This document shows, in pieces, positions 44,775 through 53,863 of a stretch of DNA of 64,000 nt. Numbering within the stretch: the first letter of the stretch is position 1; every line of letters starts with the position of its first letter. This DNA comes from Variovorax sp. 679. GTDB taxonomy: Bacteria; Pseudomonadota; Gammaproteobacteria; Burkholderiales; Burkholderiaceae_C. Made by a program: the position numbers and the translations under genes. The notes beneath the pieces were generated by a model that did not search any database, had not been told where the DNA came from, and saw only the letters and a program-made list of their open reading frames with translations. The stretch is from assembly GCF_003952185.1 (NCBI RefSeq), contig NZ_RXFS01000006.1:372001-436000 (forward strand), in the 5' to 3' direction.

Positions 44775-45971
44775 CTAGATGACTTTGGCGATCGAGGCGC
44801 AGACGTGCTCGATGTTCTTGCTGTTGAGCGCGGCCACGCACATGCGACCGGTGTCGGTGCCGTACACGCCGAACTCGTTGCGCAGGCGCACCATCTGGTC
44901 CTTGGTCAGGCCCGAGTAGCTGAACATGCCGATCTGGGTGGTGATGAAGCTCATGTCTTCCTTCACGCCTGCGGCCTTGAGGCCGTCGACCAGCTTCTGG
45001 CGCATGGCCTTGATGCGCACGCGCATTTCGCCCAGTTCCTTTTCCCAGAGGGCACGCAGTTCAGGGTTGCCGAGCACCGCGGCCACCACGGCGCCGCCAT
45101 GCGTGGGCGGGTTGCTGTAGTTGGTGCGGATGGCGATCTTGAGCTGCGACAGCACGCGGCCGGCTTCTTCCTTGTTCTCGCACAGCACCGACAGGGCACC
45201 GACGCGCTCGCCGTAAAGGCTGAAGCTCTTGGAGAACGAGGTCGAGACGAAGAAGGTCAGGCCTGCTTCGACGAACTTCGCGACGGCGGCGCCGTCTTCC
45301 TTCAGGCCGTAGCCAAAGCCTTGGTAGGCCATGTCGAGGAAGGGCACCAGGCCCTTGGCCTTGACGGCGGCGACCACCTGATCCCACTGGGCCGGGGTGA
45401 TGTCGTAGCCGGTCGGGTTGTGGCAGCAGGCGTGCAGCACGACGACGGTGCCGGCCGGGGCCGCATTGAGCGCAGCCAGCATGCCGTCGAAGTCGATGCC
45501 GCGCTTGGCGGCGTCGTAGTAGGGGTAGCTTTCGACTTCGAAGCCGGCGTTGGTGAACAGCGCGCGGTGGTTTTCCCAGCTCGGGTCGCTGATCAGCACC
45601 TTGGCGTTGGGGTTGAGCTTCTTCAGGAAGTCGGCGCCGACCTTCAGGCCGCCGGTGCCGCCGATGGCCTGGATGGTGGCCACGCGGCCCGAGGTGACGG
45701 GTTCGCTGTCGGCGCCGAAGACCAGCACCTTGACGGCGTTGTCGTAGGCGGCGATGCCGTCGATGGGCAGGTAGCCGCGCGCCGTGGGCGCTTTCATCAT
45801 GTTCTGCTCTGCGGCCTGCACGCACTGCAGCAGGGGCAGCTTGCCGTTGTCGTCGTAATAGACGCCGACGCCGAGATTGACCTTGTTGGGGTTGGTATCG
45901 GCTGCAAATTGTTCGTTGAGGCCGAGGATCGGGTCGCGCGGTGCCATTTCGACCGCGGTGAACATAGACAT
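44775..45971 (-). CDS. Aspartate/aromatic amino acid aminotransferase
   Basis: A 398-residue class I PLP aminotransferase. The chain shows NLGVGVYYDDNGKLPLL, the HACCHNPTGYDIT motif with the PLP-contacting Asn, DMAYQGFGYG (Asp, Tyr) and the Schiff-base Lys in STSFSKSFSLYGERVGAL. It moves amino groups between glutamate and aspartate, tyrosine or phenylalanine. The start at 45971 (MSMFTAVEMAPRDP) is typical. It is divergent from uvrB over 105 bases. TyrB- and AspC-type function cannot be separated by eye. Confidence 0.9.
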   Translation of the reverse strand: MSMFTAVEMAPRDPILGLNEQFAADTNPNKVNLGVGVYYDDNGKLPLLQCVQAAEQNMMKAPTARGYLPIDGIAAYDNAVKVLVFGADSEPVTSGRVATIQAIGGTGGLKVGADFLKKLNPNAKVLISDPSWENHRALFTNAGFEVESYPYYDAAKRGIDFDGMLAALNAAPAGTVVVLHACCHNPTGYDITPAQWDQVVAAVKAKGLVPFLDMAYQGFGYGLKEDGAAVAKFVEAGLTFFVSTSFSKSFSLYGERVGALSVLCENKEEAGRVLSQLKIAIRTNYSNPPTHGGAVVAAVLGNPELRALWEKELGEMRVRIKAMRQKLVDGLKAAGVKEDMSFITTQIGMFSYSGLTKDQMVRLRNEFGVYGTDTGRMCVAALNSKNIEHVCASIAKVI

Positions 45972-46076
45972 GGAAAGGTCCTTTGGGATGAAAGCTTCGC
46001 TGCAACCGGAGGAAGCTTTATGCTTTCCGGTTGCCTTGAATTTTACCGGCGCGAGCGCCACCTGTCGGGAACAGCC

Positions 46077-48194
46077 ATGCCAGAGAACAACGAAGCCATA
46101 GCAGACCTGAAGAAACTCGACCCGATCGGGCCGGCGAAGCAGGGCGAATTCATCCGTTTTCCGGACTCGCCGTTCGAGCTTTTCCAGCCTTATCCACCCG
46201 CCGGCGACCAGCCGACGGCCATCGAAGGGCTGGTCGAGGGCGTGATCGACGGCGAGGTGTTCCAGACGCTGCTGGGCGTGACGGGCTCGGGCAAGACCTT
46301 CACCATGGCCAACGTGATCGCCCGGCTGGGCCGCCCGGCCATTGTGTTCGCGCCCAACAAGACACTGGCGGCGCAGCTGTACAGCGAATTCCGCGAGTTC
46401 TTCCCGAAGAACGCCGTCGAGTACTTCGTCAGCTATTACGACTACTACCAGCCAGAGGCCTATGTGCCGCAGCGTGACCTGTTCATCGAGAAGGACTCGT
46501 CGATCAACGAGCACATCGAGCAGATGCGCCTGTCGGCCACCAAGAGCGTGCTGGAGCGGCGCGACACGGTGATCGTGGCCACGGTGAGCGCCATCTACGG
46601 CATCGGCACGCCCGAGGACTACATGGAGATGCGGCTGATTGCCCGCGTCGGCGACAAGGTCGGGCAGCGCGACCTGATCTCGCAGCTCATCCGCATGCAG
46701 TACACGCGCAACGAGCAGGACTTCGCGCGCGGCACGTTCCGGGTGCGCGGCGACACGATCGACGTGTTTCCGGCCGAGCACAGCGAGCTGGCGATCCGCT
46801 TCGAGCTGTTCGACGACGAGATCGAATCGCTGCAGCTTTTCGACCCGCTGACCGGGCGCATCAGGCAGAAGGTGCCGCGCTTCACGGTGTATCCATCGAG
46901 CCACTACGTGACGCCGCGCGACAAGGTGCTGGCGGCGGTGGAAACCATCAAGATCGAGCTGAGCGAGCGGCTCAAGGAGCTGGTCGGCGCAGGCAAGCTG
47001 GTGGAAGCCCAGCGGCTGGAGCAGCGCACGCGCTTCGACCTCGAAATGCTGTCCGAGATCGGCCACTGCAAGGGCATCGAGAACTACACCCGCCACCTCT
47101 CGGGCGCGGCCCCTGGCGACCCGCCGCCCACGCTGACCGATTACCTGCCGAAGGACGCGCTGATGTTCCTCGACGAGAGCCACCAGATGGTCGGCCAGCT
47201 CGGCGGCATGTACAACGGCGACCGGGCGCGCAAGACCACGCTGGTCGAGTACGGGTTTCGCCTGCCGAGCGCGCTGGACAACCGGCCGCTCAAGCTGGAG
47301 GAGTTCGAGACGCGCGTGCGCCAATGCATCTTCGTGTCGGCCACGCCGGCGCAGTACGAGAGGGACCATGCCGGCAATGTGGTCGAGCAGCTGGTGCGGC
47401 CCACCGGGCTGATCGACCCCGAGGTGGAAGTGCGGCCCGCGACCCACCAGGTGGACGACGTGCTGGGCGAGATCCGCGTGCGCGTGGAGAAGAACGAGCG
47501 CGTGCTGATCACCACGCTCACCAAGCGCATGGCCGAGCAGCTGACCGACTACCTGGGCGACAACGGCGTGAAAGTGCGCTACCTGCACAGCGACGTCGAC
47601 ACGGTGGAGCGGGTGGAGATCCTGCGCGACCTGCGGCTGGGCACTTTCGACGTGCTGGTGGGCATCAACCTGCTGCGGGAGGGGCTGGACATTCCGGAGG
47701 TGTCGCTGGTGGCGATCCTGGACGCCGACAAGGAAGGTTTCCTGCGCGCGGAGCGCTCGCTTATCCAGACGATCGGCCGTGCTGCGCGGAACCTGAACGG
47801 CAAGGCCATCCTGTACGCCGACAGGATGACCGATTCGATGAAGAAAGCCATCGACGAGACCGAGCGCCGCCGCGCCCGGCAGGTCGCCTACAACGAGGCG
47901 AACGGCATCACGCCGCGCAGCATCGTCAAGCAGGTGCGCGACCTGATCGACGGCGTCTACAGCGAGAAGAGCGGCAAGGAAGCGGCCAAGCTCGACCTGG
48001 AACGCGCCAAGGTCGAGGACATGAGCGAGAAGGACATCGCGAAGGAAATCAAGCGGCTCGAAAAGCAGATGCTGGAGCACGCCCGGAACCTCGAATTCGA
48101 GAAGGCGGCCCGGGTGCGCGACCAGCTGGCGCTGCTTCGGGAGCAGGCTTTCGGGGCGTCGGGCAGCGACAACATCGCGATTCCGCCGCAGTAG
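46077..48194 (+). CDS. uvrB: Excinuclease ABC subunit B
   Basis: A 705-residue UvrB: helicase motifs LLGVTGSGKTFTMANV (Walker A), VFAPNKTLAAQLYSEF, the damage-clamping beta-hairpin YYDYYQPEAYVP, motif II DESHQM, GLDIPEVSLVAILDADKEGFLR and QTIGRAARN, and the C-terminal UVR coiled-coil for UvrA/UvrC contact. It verifies DNA damage in nucleotide excision repair. The start is ATG 46077 (MPENNEAIADLKK). A CTGT-N5-ACAG stretch before the start is too short in spacing for a LexA box. Confidence 0.96.
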   Translation: MPENNEAIADLKKLDPIGPAKQGEFIRFPDSPFELFQPYPPAGDQPTAIEGLVEGVIDGEVFQTLLGVTGSGKTFTMANVIARLGRPAIVFAPNKTLAAQLYSEFREFFPKNAVEYFVSYYDYYQPEAYVPQRDLFIEKDSSINEHIEQMRLSATKSVLERRDTVIVATVSAIYGIGTPEDYMEMRLIARVGDKVGQRDLISQLIRMQYTRNEQDFARGTFRVRGDTIDVFPAEHSELAIRFELFDDEIESLQLFDPLTGRIRQKVPRFTVYPSSHYVTPRDKVLAAVETIKIELSERLKELVGAGKLVEAQRLEQRTRFDLEMLSEIGHCKGIENYTRHLSGAAPGDPPPTLTDYLPKDALMFLDESHQMVGQLGGMYNGDRARKTTLVEYGFRLPSALDNRPLKLEEFETRVRQCIFVSATPAQYERDHAGNVVEQLVRPTGLIDPEVEVRPATHQVDDVLGEIRVRVEKNERVLITTLTKRMAEQLTDYLGDNGVKVRYLHSDVDTVERVEILRDLRLGTFDVLVGINLLREGLDIPEVSLVAILDADKEGFLRAERSLIQTIGRAARNLNGKAILYADRMTDSMKKAIDETERRRARQVAYNEANGITPRSIVKQVRDLIDGVYSEKSGKEAAKLDLERAKVEDMSEKDIAKEIKRLEKQMLEHARNLEFEKAARVRDQLALLREQAFGASGSDNIAIPPQ

Positions 48195-48258
48195 GTCGGA
48201 GGTTCGTATTCCTCGAGCGAACCGCGCTGGGGTTTACCCGAGCAGACTTCAGGGCTTC

Positions 48259-48284
48259 TGTTATACTTGAGCGAAACACTCAAC
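48259..48284 (+). promoter_or_regulatory. isc promoter (extended -10) overlapped by an IscR-type operator
   Basis: TGT-TATACT (48259-48267) forms an extended -10 box. Overlapping it is ATACTTGAG...CTCAAC, with arms TTGAG (48267-48271) and CTCAA (48279-48283) spaced by seven bases, resembling type 1 IscR sites. Cluster-loaded IscR bound here would repress the isc operon. Confidence 0.65.
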
Positions 48285-48304
48285 AAAAAGAAAAGAACTT
48301 CGCG

Positions 48305-48415
48305 ATGAAGGACCGACTCCTACCGGCTGGTTCACCAGCGTCAGGGGTCGGGCAGGGCGGAGACGAAGTCACCGCGGTCCCAGGCCGCGGTGTCATTTCA
48401 ACGGTAAGCACTTGA
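48305..48415 (+). other. iscR leader: structured RNA and/or 36-codon upstream ORF
   Basis: An ATG frame of 36 codons (MKDRLLPAGSPASG...) ends 11 bases before the iscR start, without a good ribosome site. The same bases form a nested stem-loop: CCGACTCC (48313-48320) with GGGGTCGG (48344-48351), enclosing GCTGG-TTCA-CCAGC (48326-48339). A second hairpin, CACCGCGG/CCGCGGTG, spans 48370-48392. The structure looks more convincing than the peptide. Confidence 0.5.
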
Positions 48416-48426
48416 AGGAGCTTGCG

Positions 48427-48963
48427 ATGCGTCTCACTACCAAAGGCCGTTTTGCGGTCACAGCAATGATCGATCTGGCGTTGCGTCAGAACACCGGTCC
48501 GGTCACGCTGGCTGCGATCAGCCAGCGGCAGCAGATCTCGTTGTCGTACCTCGAACAGCTGTTCGGCAAGCTGCGCCGTCACGAGCTGGTCGAGTCGACT
48601 CGCGGCCCCGGCGGCGGCTACAGCCTCGGCCGCAAGGCCGCGGATATCACCGTGGCCGACATCATTGTTTCCGTCGATGAACCCATCGACGCCACCCAGT
48701 GCGGCGGCAAGGAAAACTGCCTTGGCGAAGCCGGCCGTTGCATGACGCACGAGCTCTGGGCCTCGCTGAACCAGCGCATGGTCGAGTTCCTCGATTCCGT
48801 CACGCTGCAGAAGCTGGTCGACGACCAGATCGCCAAGGGCGTGCAGATCGAGAACAAGCCGGTCGTCAAGCGCGCGATCTCCGCGCAACCGGTGGTCAAA
48901 CCGATTCGCGTGAATGCGCCGAATTCGGTGTTCGCTCTCGGAAACGCCTTCGCGAAGTCCTGA
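48427..48963 (+). CDS. iscR: Iron-sulfur cluster regulator IscR
   Basis: A 178-residue Rrf2-family regulator: winged helix MRLTTKGRFAVTAMIDLAL...ISLSYLEQLFGKLR and the [2Fe-2S]-ligating cysteines Cys92, Cys98 and Cys104 (CGGKENCLGEAGRC), at the same positions as in E. coli. It senses cluster status and represses isc. The start is ATG 48427, six bases after AAGGAG; an in-frame upstream ATG (48412) has no site. First gene of the isc operon. Confidence 0.95.
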   Translation: MRLTTKGRFAVTAMIDLALRQNTGPVTLAAISQRQQISLSYLEQLFGKLRRHELVESTRGPGGGYSLGRKAADITVADIIVSVDEPIDATQCGGKENCLGEAGRCMTHELWASLNQRMVEFLDSVTLQKLVDDQIAKGVQIENKPVVKRAISAQPVVKPIRVNAPNSVFALGNAFAKS

Positions 48964-49047
48964 GTACGAGTCCCGGCGGCGCCTTCGGGCGCCAGCCTTG
49001 AGCAGCCCAGATCAAAGAACAACCCCCCACGCCAGCACGAGCCAGCC

Positions 49048-50268
49048 ATGGACGTAACTCCTCATTTCCCGATCTATCTCGATTACGGCGCAACGACGCC
49101 GGTCGACCCGCGTGTGGTCGACGCCATGATTCCCTGGTTGCGCGAGCACTTCGGCAACCCGGCGTCGCGCAGCCACGCATGGGGCTGGGAGGCTGAGGAG
49201 GCGGTCGAGAAGGCGCGCGGCCAGGTGGCGGCGCTGATCAATGCCGATCCGCGTGAAATCGTGTGGACCTCGGGCGCGACCGAGTCGATCAACCTCGCAC
49301 TCAAGGGCGCTGCCAATTTCTACAAGGGCAAGGGCAAGCACCTGATTACCCTGAAGACCGAGCACAAGGCCGTGCTCGACACCATGCGCGAACTCGAACG
49401 CCAGGGCTTCGAGGTGACCTACCTCGACGTCGAGGAAAACGGCCTCGTCGACATCGAGAAGTTCAAGGCTGCGATCCGCCCCGACACCATCCTGGCCAGC
49501 GTGCTGTTCGTGAACAACGAAATCGGCGTGATCCAGGACGTGGTCTCGATCGGCAACATCTGCCGCGAGAAGGGCATCGTCTTCCACGTCGACTCGGCAC
49601 AGGCGACCGGCAAGATCGACATCGATATCACGAAGCTGCCCATCGACCTGATGAGCCTCGCTTCGCACAAGACCTACGGCCCCAAGGGTATCGGCGCGCT
49701 GTTCGTGCGCCGCAAGCCGCGTGTGCGCCTCGAGGCGCAGATGCACGGCGGTGGCCATGAGCGCGGCATGCGTTCGGGCACGCTGCCCACGCACCAGATC
49801 GTCGGCATGGGTGAGGCCTACCGCATCGCCAAGCTCGAGATGCACGACGACATCGCTCACGCGCGCCGCCTGCAGAAGCGCCTCCTCGACGGACTGAAGG
49901 ATGTCGAGCAGGTGTTCATCAACGGCGACCTCGAGCACCGCGTGCCGCACAACCTGAACATGAGCTTCAACTACGTCGAAGGCGAGTCGCTGATCATGGG
50001 CATCAAGGGCCTGGCGGTGTCGTCGGGCTCGGCCTGCACCTCGGCCAGCCTCGAGCCCAGCTATGTGCTGCGAGCACTGGGCCGCAGCGACGAACTGGCT
50101 CACAGCAGCCTTCGCATGACCATCGGCCGCTTCACGACCGAAGAGGAAATCGACTACGCCATTTCGACCATCAAGCACAACGTTGCCAAGCTGCGCGAGC
50201 TGAGCCCCCTGTGGGAGATGTTCCAGGACGGCGTCGACATCAGCACGATCCAGTGGTCGGCCCACTGA
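49048..50268 (+). CDS. iscS: Cysteine desulfurase IscS
   Basis: A 406-residue class V PLP enzyme that frees sulfur from cysteine as a protein persulfide. PLP Lys208 is in ASHKTYGPKG, with HVDSAQATGKI, and the mobile-loop persulfide Cys330 is in SSGSACTSASLEPSYVLRALG. The start MDVTPHFPIYLDYGATTPVD is normal. It supplies sulfur to IscU and to tRNA thiolation. It lies 84 bases after iscR and 50 before iscU. Confidence 0.96.
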   Translation: MDVTPHFPIYLDYGATTPVDPRVVDAMIPWLREHFGNPASRSHAWGWEAEEAVEKARGQVAALINADPREIVWTSGATESINLALKGAANFYKGKGKHLITLKTEHKAVLDTMRELERQGFEVTYLDVEENGLVDIEKFKAAIRPDTILASVLFVNNEIGVIQDVVSIGNICREKGIVFHVDSAQATGKIDIDITKLPIDLMSLASHKTYGPKGIGALFVRRKPRVRLEAQMHGGGHERGMRSGTLPTHQIVGMGEAYRIAKLEMHDDIAHARRLQKRLLDGLKDVEQVFINGDLEHRVPHNLNMSFNYVEGESLIMGIKGLAVSSGSACTSASLEPSYVLRALGRSDELAHSSLRMTIGRFTTEEEIDYAISTIKHNVAKLRELSPLWEMFQDGVDISTIQWSAH

Positions 50269-50318
50269 CGCAGGCCCGCACCAGGCTCCACGATTGAACA
50301 AAGTTTGAGAGGTACACC

Positions 50319-50741
50319 ATGGCATATTCTTCCAAGGTCATCGACCACTACGAAAATCCCCGCAACGTCGGCTCCTTCGAAAAGGGTGACGATTCGGTAG
50401 GCACCGGCATGGTCGGCGCACCGGCCTGCGGCGACGTGATGAAGCTGCAGATCAAGGTCAATCCCGAGACCGGCGTGATCGAAGACGCGCGCTTCAAGAC
50501 CTACGGCTGCGGCTCGGCCATCGCCTCGTCGTCGCTCGTGACCGAATGGGTCAAGGGCAAGACGCTCGACGAAGCGGCTGCGCTCAAGAACGCGCAGATC
50601 GCCGAAGAGCTGGCGCTGCCGCCCGTGAAGATCCACTGCTCCATCCTGGCCGAAGACGCCATCAAGGCAGCCGTGAACGACTACAAGGCCAAGCACGGCG
50701 TCAAGACCGAAACCGCTGCTGCTGCCGAAGCTGTCCACTGA
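50319..50741 (+). CDS. iscU: Iron-sulfur scaffold IscU
   Basis: A 140-residue scaffold with the three ligand cysteines Cys37 (GAPACGDV), Cys64 (TYGCGSAIASS) and Cys107 (KIHCSILAE), and the HscA recognition motif LPPVK at 100-104. A short Ala-rich tail extends beyond the usual length. It assembles [2Fe-2S] clusters from IscS sulfur and hands them on with HscA/HscB. A clear AGAGGT site precedes the ATG. Confidence 0.96.
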   Translation: MAYSSKVIDHYENPRNVGSFEKGDDSVGTGMVGAPACGDVMKLQIKVNPETGVIEDARFKTYGCGSAIASSSLVTEWVKGKTLDEAAALKNAQIAEELALPPVKIHCSILAEDAIKAAVNDYKAKHGVKTETAAAAEAVH

Positions 50742-50742
50742 C

Positions 50743-51066
50743 ATGGCCGTCACGCTGACCGAAGCCGCTGCGCGACACGTCACCCGCTACCTCGGCAAGA
50801 GGGGCAAGGGCGTGGGCGTGCGGCTGGGCGTGAAGACCACCGGCTGCTCCGGCCTGGCCTACAAGCTCGAATACGTGGACGAACTGACGCCTGAAGACGT
50901 GGTTTTCGAAGACCACGGCGTGAAGGTGCTGGTCGACCCGAAAAGCCTCGCCTACATCGACGGCACGCAGCTCGACTTCGTGCGCGAAGGCCTGAACGAG
51001 GGCTTCAAGTTCAACAACCCCAACGAGCGCGACCGTTGCGGCTGCGGGGAAAGCTTTCGCATCTGA
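50743..51066 (+). CDS. iscA: Iron-sulfur assembly protein IscA
   Basis: A 107-residue A-type carrier with the invariant cysteines Cys35 (TTGCSGLAY), Cys99 and Cys101 (DRCGCGESF). It accepts clusters or iron and delivers them to apo-proteins. It begins one base after the iscU stop, so it is translationally coupled. A terminator-like hairpin follows 27 bases after the stop. Confidence 0.95.
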   Translation: MAVTLTEAAARHVTRYLGKRGKGVGVRLGVKTTGCSGLAYKLEYVDELTPEDVVFEDHGVKVLVDPKSLAYIDGTQLDFVREGLNEGFKFNNPNERDRCGCGESFRI

Positions 51067-51092
51067 TGCGCCGTCGCTGACCGCGACCACAG

Positions 51093-51123
51093 CCGCCACC
51101 ATGTCATGTGCTGGCGGTTTTTT
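51093..51123 (+). terminator. Terminator-like hairpin between iscA and hscB
   Basis: CCGCCA (51093-51098) pairs with TGGCGG (51112-51117), with a possible inner CAT/ATG pair, followed at once by six T residues. It has the form of an intrinsic terminator and lies only six bases upstream of the hscB start codon. Confidence 0.72.
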
Positions 51124-51129
51124 CTTGCC

Positions 51130-51648
51130 ATGAACCTGAACGACACCGACTTTCAACTGTTCGCCGTCCCGGCGACCTTCGCGCAGGACCGCGCCGTGCT
51201 CGACGCGCGGTGGAAAGAACTGCAGCGCGAGGCCCATCCGGACCGCTTCGCCGCGCAGGGCGCCGCGGCGCAGCGCGTGGCCATGCAGTGGTCGGTGCGC
51301 ATCAACGAGGCCTACCAGCGGCTCAAGGACCCGATTCGCCGGGCCAGCTACATCTGCGAGCTGAACGATTCACCGCTGAACGCCGAGAACAACACGGCGA
51401 TGCCGTTCGAGTTCCTGATGCAGCAGATGGAGTGGCGCGAGGCGCTCGACGATGTCGAGGACATCGCTTCGCTCGAGAAGCTGCAGGCCGAGGTCGAGGC
51501 GGGGCGCACCCGCGCACTGTCGTCGCTCGACTGGTTGATCGATGAGAAGGGCGACTACCCCGCCGCCGCGCAGCAGGTGAGAGCCCTCATGTTCATTGAG
51601 CGCTTCGGACAAGACGTCGAAGCCAAGTTCGATCAGTTGGGACAATAA
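51130..51648 (+). CDS. hscB: Fe-S cluster co-chaperone HscB
   Basis: A 172-residue J-protein: N-terminal J domain with HPD at 36-38 (REAHPDRFAAQG), then the C-terminal three-helix domain that binds IscU (FLMQQMEWREALDD). It stimulates HscA ATPase and brings in IscU. The start is ATG 51130 (MNLNDTDFQLF). There is no Shine-Dalgarno sequence; the T-run of the hairpin occupies its place, so expression is probably lower than for iscSUA. Confidence 0.93.
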   Translation: MNLNDTDFQLFAVPATFAQDRAVLDARWKELQREAHPDRFAAQGAAAQRVAMQWSVRINEAYQRLKDPIRRASYICELNDSPLNAENNTAMPFEFLMQQMEWREALDDVEDIASLEKLQAEVEAGRTRALSSLDWLIDEKGDYPAAAQQVRALMFIERFGQDVEAKFDQLGQ

Positions 51649-51652
51649 GGGC

Positions 51653-53515
51653 ATGGCTCTTCTTCAGATTTCAGAACCCGGACAGGCGCCCGACCCGCAT
51701 CAGCGCCGCATCGCCGTGGGCATCGACCTCGGCACCACGCATTCGCTGGTGGCCTCGGTGCGCAACGGCGTGGCCGAATGCTTGCCCGACGACCAGGGCC
51801 GCCTGCTGCTGCCCTCGGCAGTGCGCTACCTCGAAGGCGACCGCCGCCAGATCGGCTTCGAGGCCCTGGCGGCGCGCGCGCAGGATCCGGCCAACACCAT
51901 CACCTCGGTGAAGCGGCTCATGGGCCGCGGCCTCGCAGACATCGCGAACCGCGAGGCGATGTCGTACCGCATCGATGGCAGCGACAGCGGCATGGTCAAG
52001 GTACAGACGCTGGCTGGCGAGAAGTCGCCGGTCGAGATCAGCGCCGAAATTTTGGCCACGCTGCGCTTCCGCGCCGAGGACACCTTCGACGACGAACTCT
52101 ACGGCGCCGTCATCACCGTGCCGGCATATTTCGACGAAGGCCAGCGCCAGGCGACCAAGGACGCCGCGCAGCTCGCCGGCCTCAATGTGCTGCGCCTCAT
52201 CAGCGAGCCGACGGCCGCCGCCATCGCGTATGGCCTGGACAACGCGAGCGAAGGCGTCTACGCGGTCTACGACCTGGGCGGCGGCACCTTCGACATCTCG
52301 ATCCTGCGACTGGCGCAGGGCGTGTTCGAAGTGATCGCCACGGGGGGCGACTCGGCCCTCGGCGGCGACGACTACGACCACGCGCTGGCCGACTTCGTGC
52401 TCGCCCAGACGGGCCTGCAGGCTGGCAGCGATACCGACAAGGCCGCGCTGCTCGTGGCCGCTCGTGCCGCCAAGGAGGCGCTGACTGATTCGGAGACGGT
52501 CCCGTTCAATGCCGAATTGGCGGGCAAGACCGTTTCGTTCGACCTGACCCGCGAACAGTTCTACACCGCCACCCGGCCGCTCACCGACCGCACCATCACC
52601 GCAGTTCGCAAGGCGCTGCGTGACGCGAAGCTCAAGCCTGACGACCTGCAGGGCATCGTGCTTGTCGGCGGTTCCACCCGCATGCCGCAGGTCCGCAGCG
52701 CGGTGGCCGACTTCTTCGGCCGCGAGCCGTTGGTCAATCTGAATCCCGATGAGGTCGTGGCCCTCGGCGCCGCCATCCAGGCCAACCAGCTCGCCGGCAA
52801 CAACGGTGCGGGCGAACTGCTGCTGCTCGACGTGATCCCGCTGTCGCTCGGCATCGAGACGATGGGCGGACTGGTCGAGCGCATCGTGCCGCGCAACCAG
52901 ACCATCCCCACCGCGATGGCGCAGGACTTCACGACCTACCAGGACGGCCAGACCGCACTGGCGCTGCACGTCGTGCAGGGTGAGCGCGATCTCGTCTCCG
53001 ACTGCCGCAGTCTCGCGCGCTTCACGCTGCGCGGCATTCCGCCGATGGCGGCCGGCGCAGCGCGCATCCGCGTGACCTTCACGGTCGATGCCGATGGCTT
53101 GTTGAGCGTGAGTGCGAAGGAGCAGGGCAGCGGCGTCGAGGCCAGCGTGGCGGTCAAGCCGTCGTACGGCCTGTCGGACGACCAGATCGCGACCATGCTG
53201 CAGGAAAGCTTTTCCACGGCGCAGCAGGACATGCAAGCCCGCGCGCTGGTCGAGGCACGCGTCGATGCCGACCGCATGCTGCTCGCCACGCAGAGCGCGC
53301 TCGATGCCGACGGCGACCTGCTGAGCGACGAAGAGCGCGCCGCCATCGATGCATCGATGACGCAACTGCGCGAAGCCATCAAAGGCAGCAACGAAGCCGC
53401 GGCCATCGAAGCCGCCACCAAGAAGCTGGCCGACGACACTGAAGCCTTTGCCGCACAGCGGATGAACGCAGGCATTGCGCGTGCGCTTGCCGGGCGCAAG
53501 GTCGAATCCCTCTAG
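51653..53515 (+). CDS. hscA: Fe-S cluster chaperone HscA
   Basis: A 620-residue specialised Hsp70: nucleotide-binding domain with VGIDLGTTHSLVASV, ISEPTAAAIAYGLD, YDLGGGTFDISIL and VLVGGSTRMPQVR, then the substrate-binding domain (LLLLDVIPLSLGIETMGGLVERIV) and helical lid. It remodels IscU through LPPVK to release clusters. The start is ATG 51653 (MALLQISEPGQ), four bases after the hscB stop. Confidence 0.95.
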   Translation: MALLQISEPGQAPDPHQRRIAVGIDLGTTHSLVASVRNGVAECLPDDQGRLLLPSAVRYLEGDRRQIGFEALAARAQDPANTITSVKRLMGRGLADIANREAMSYRIDGSDSGMVKVQTLAGEKSPVEISAEILATLRFRAEDTFDDELYGAVITVPAYFDEGQRQATKDAAQLAGLNVLRLISEPTAAAIAYGLDNASEGVYAVYDLGGGTFDISILRLAQGVFEVIATGGDSALGGDDYDHALADFVLAQTGLQAGSDTDKAALLVAARAAKEALTDSETVPFNAELAGKTVSFDLTREQFYTATRPLTDRTITAVRKALRDAKLKPDDLQGIVLVGGSTRMPQVRSAVADFFGREPLVNLNPDEVVALGAAIQANQLAGNNGAGELLLLDVIPLSLGIETMGGLVERIVPRNQTIPTAMAQDFTTYQDGQTALALHVVQGERDLVSDCRSLARFTLRGIPPMAAGAARIRVTFTVDADGLLSVSAKEQGSGVEASVAVKPSYGLSDDQIATMLQESFSTAQQDMQARALVEARVDADRMLLATQSALDADGDLLSDEERAAIDASMTQLREAIKGSNEAAAIEAATKKLADDTEAFAAQRMNAGIARALAGRKVESL

Positions 53516-53524
53516 AACCACAGC

Positions 53525-53863
53525 ATGCCCACGATCAAGATCTACCCGCATCCCGAGTACTGCCCGCAGGGCGCCGAAATCACAGCGCCCGCCGGCACCT
53601 CGATCTGCGAGGCACTGCTCGACAACCACATCGACATCGAGCATGCCTGCGAGATGAGCTGCGCCTGCACCACCTGCCACGTGATCGTGCGCGAGGGCTT
53701 CAATTCGCTGAACGAAGCGGAAGAGGGCGAGGAAGACTTGCTCGACCGCGCCTGGGGGCTGGAGCCGCAGTCGCGCCTGAGTTGCCAGGCGATCCTAGCG
53801 CAGGAGAATGTGACGATCGAGATTCCGAAGTACTCGATCAACCACGCCAAGGAAAACCACTGA
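53525..53863 (+). CDS. fdx: ISC-type [2Fe-2S] ferredoxin
   Basis: A 112-residue adrenodoxin-type ferredoxin with cluster ligands Cys42, Cys48, Cys51 (ACEMSCACTTCHV) and Cys87 (RLSCQAI), plus the extra Cys46 seen in E. coli Fdx. It supplies electrons for cluster assembly on IscU. Its stop overlaps the dnaQ start by one base (TGATG). iscX is not found after it. Confidence 0.95.
   Translation: MPTIKIYPHPEYCPQGAEITAPAGTSICEALLDNHIDIEHACEMSCACTTCHVIVREGFNSLNEAEEGEEDLLDRAWGLEPQSRLSCQAILAQENVTIEIPKYSINHAKENH

Noticed and set aside
46062..46074. LexA box before uvrB (CTGT...ACAG)
   Set aside because: The half-sites are separated by five bases, not the eight of proteobacterial SOS boxes, so the match is probably chance.
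44727..46076. In-frame 5' extension of uvrB by about 450 codons
   Set aside because: The extension is antisense to the aminotransferase and has shadow composition. UvrB homology starts at 46077.
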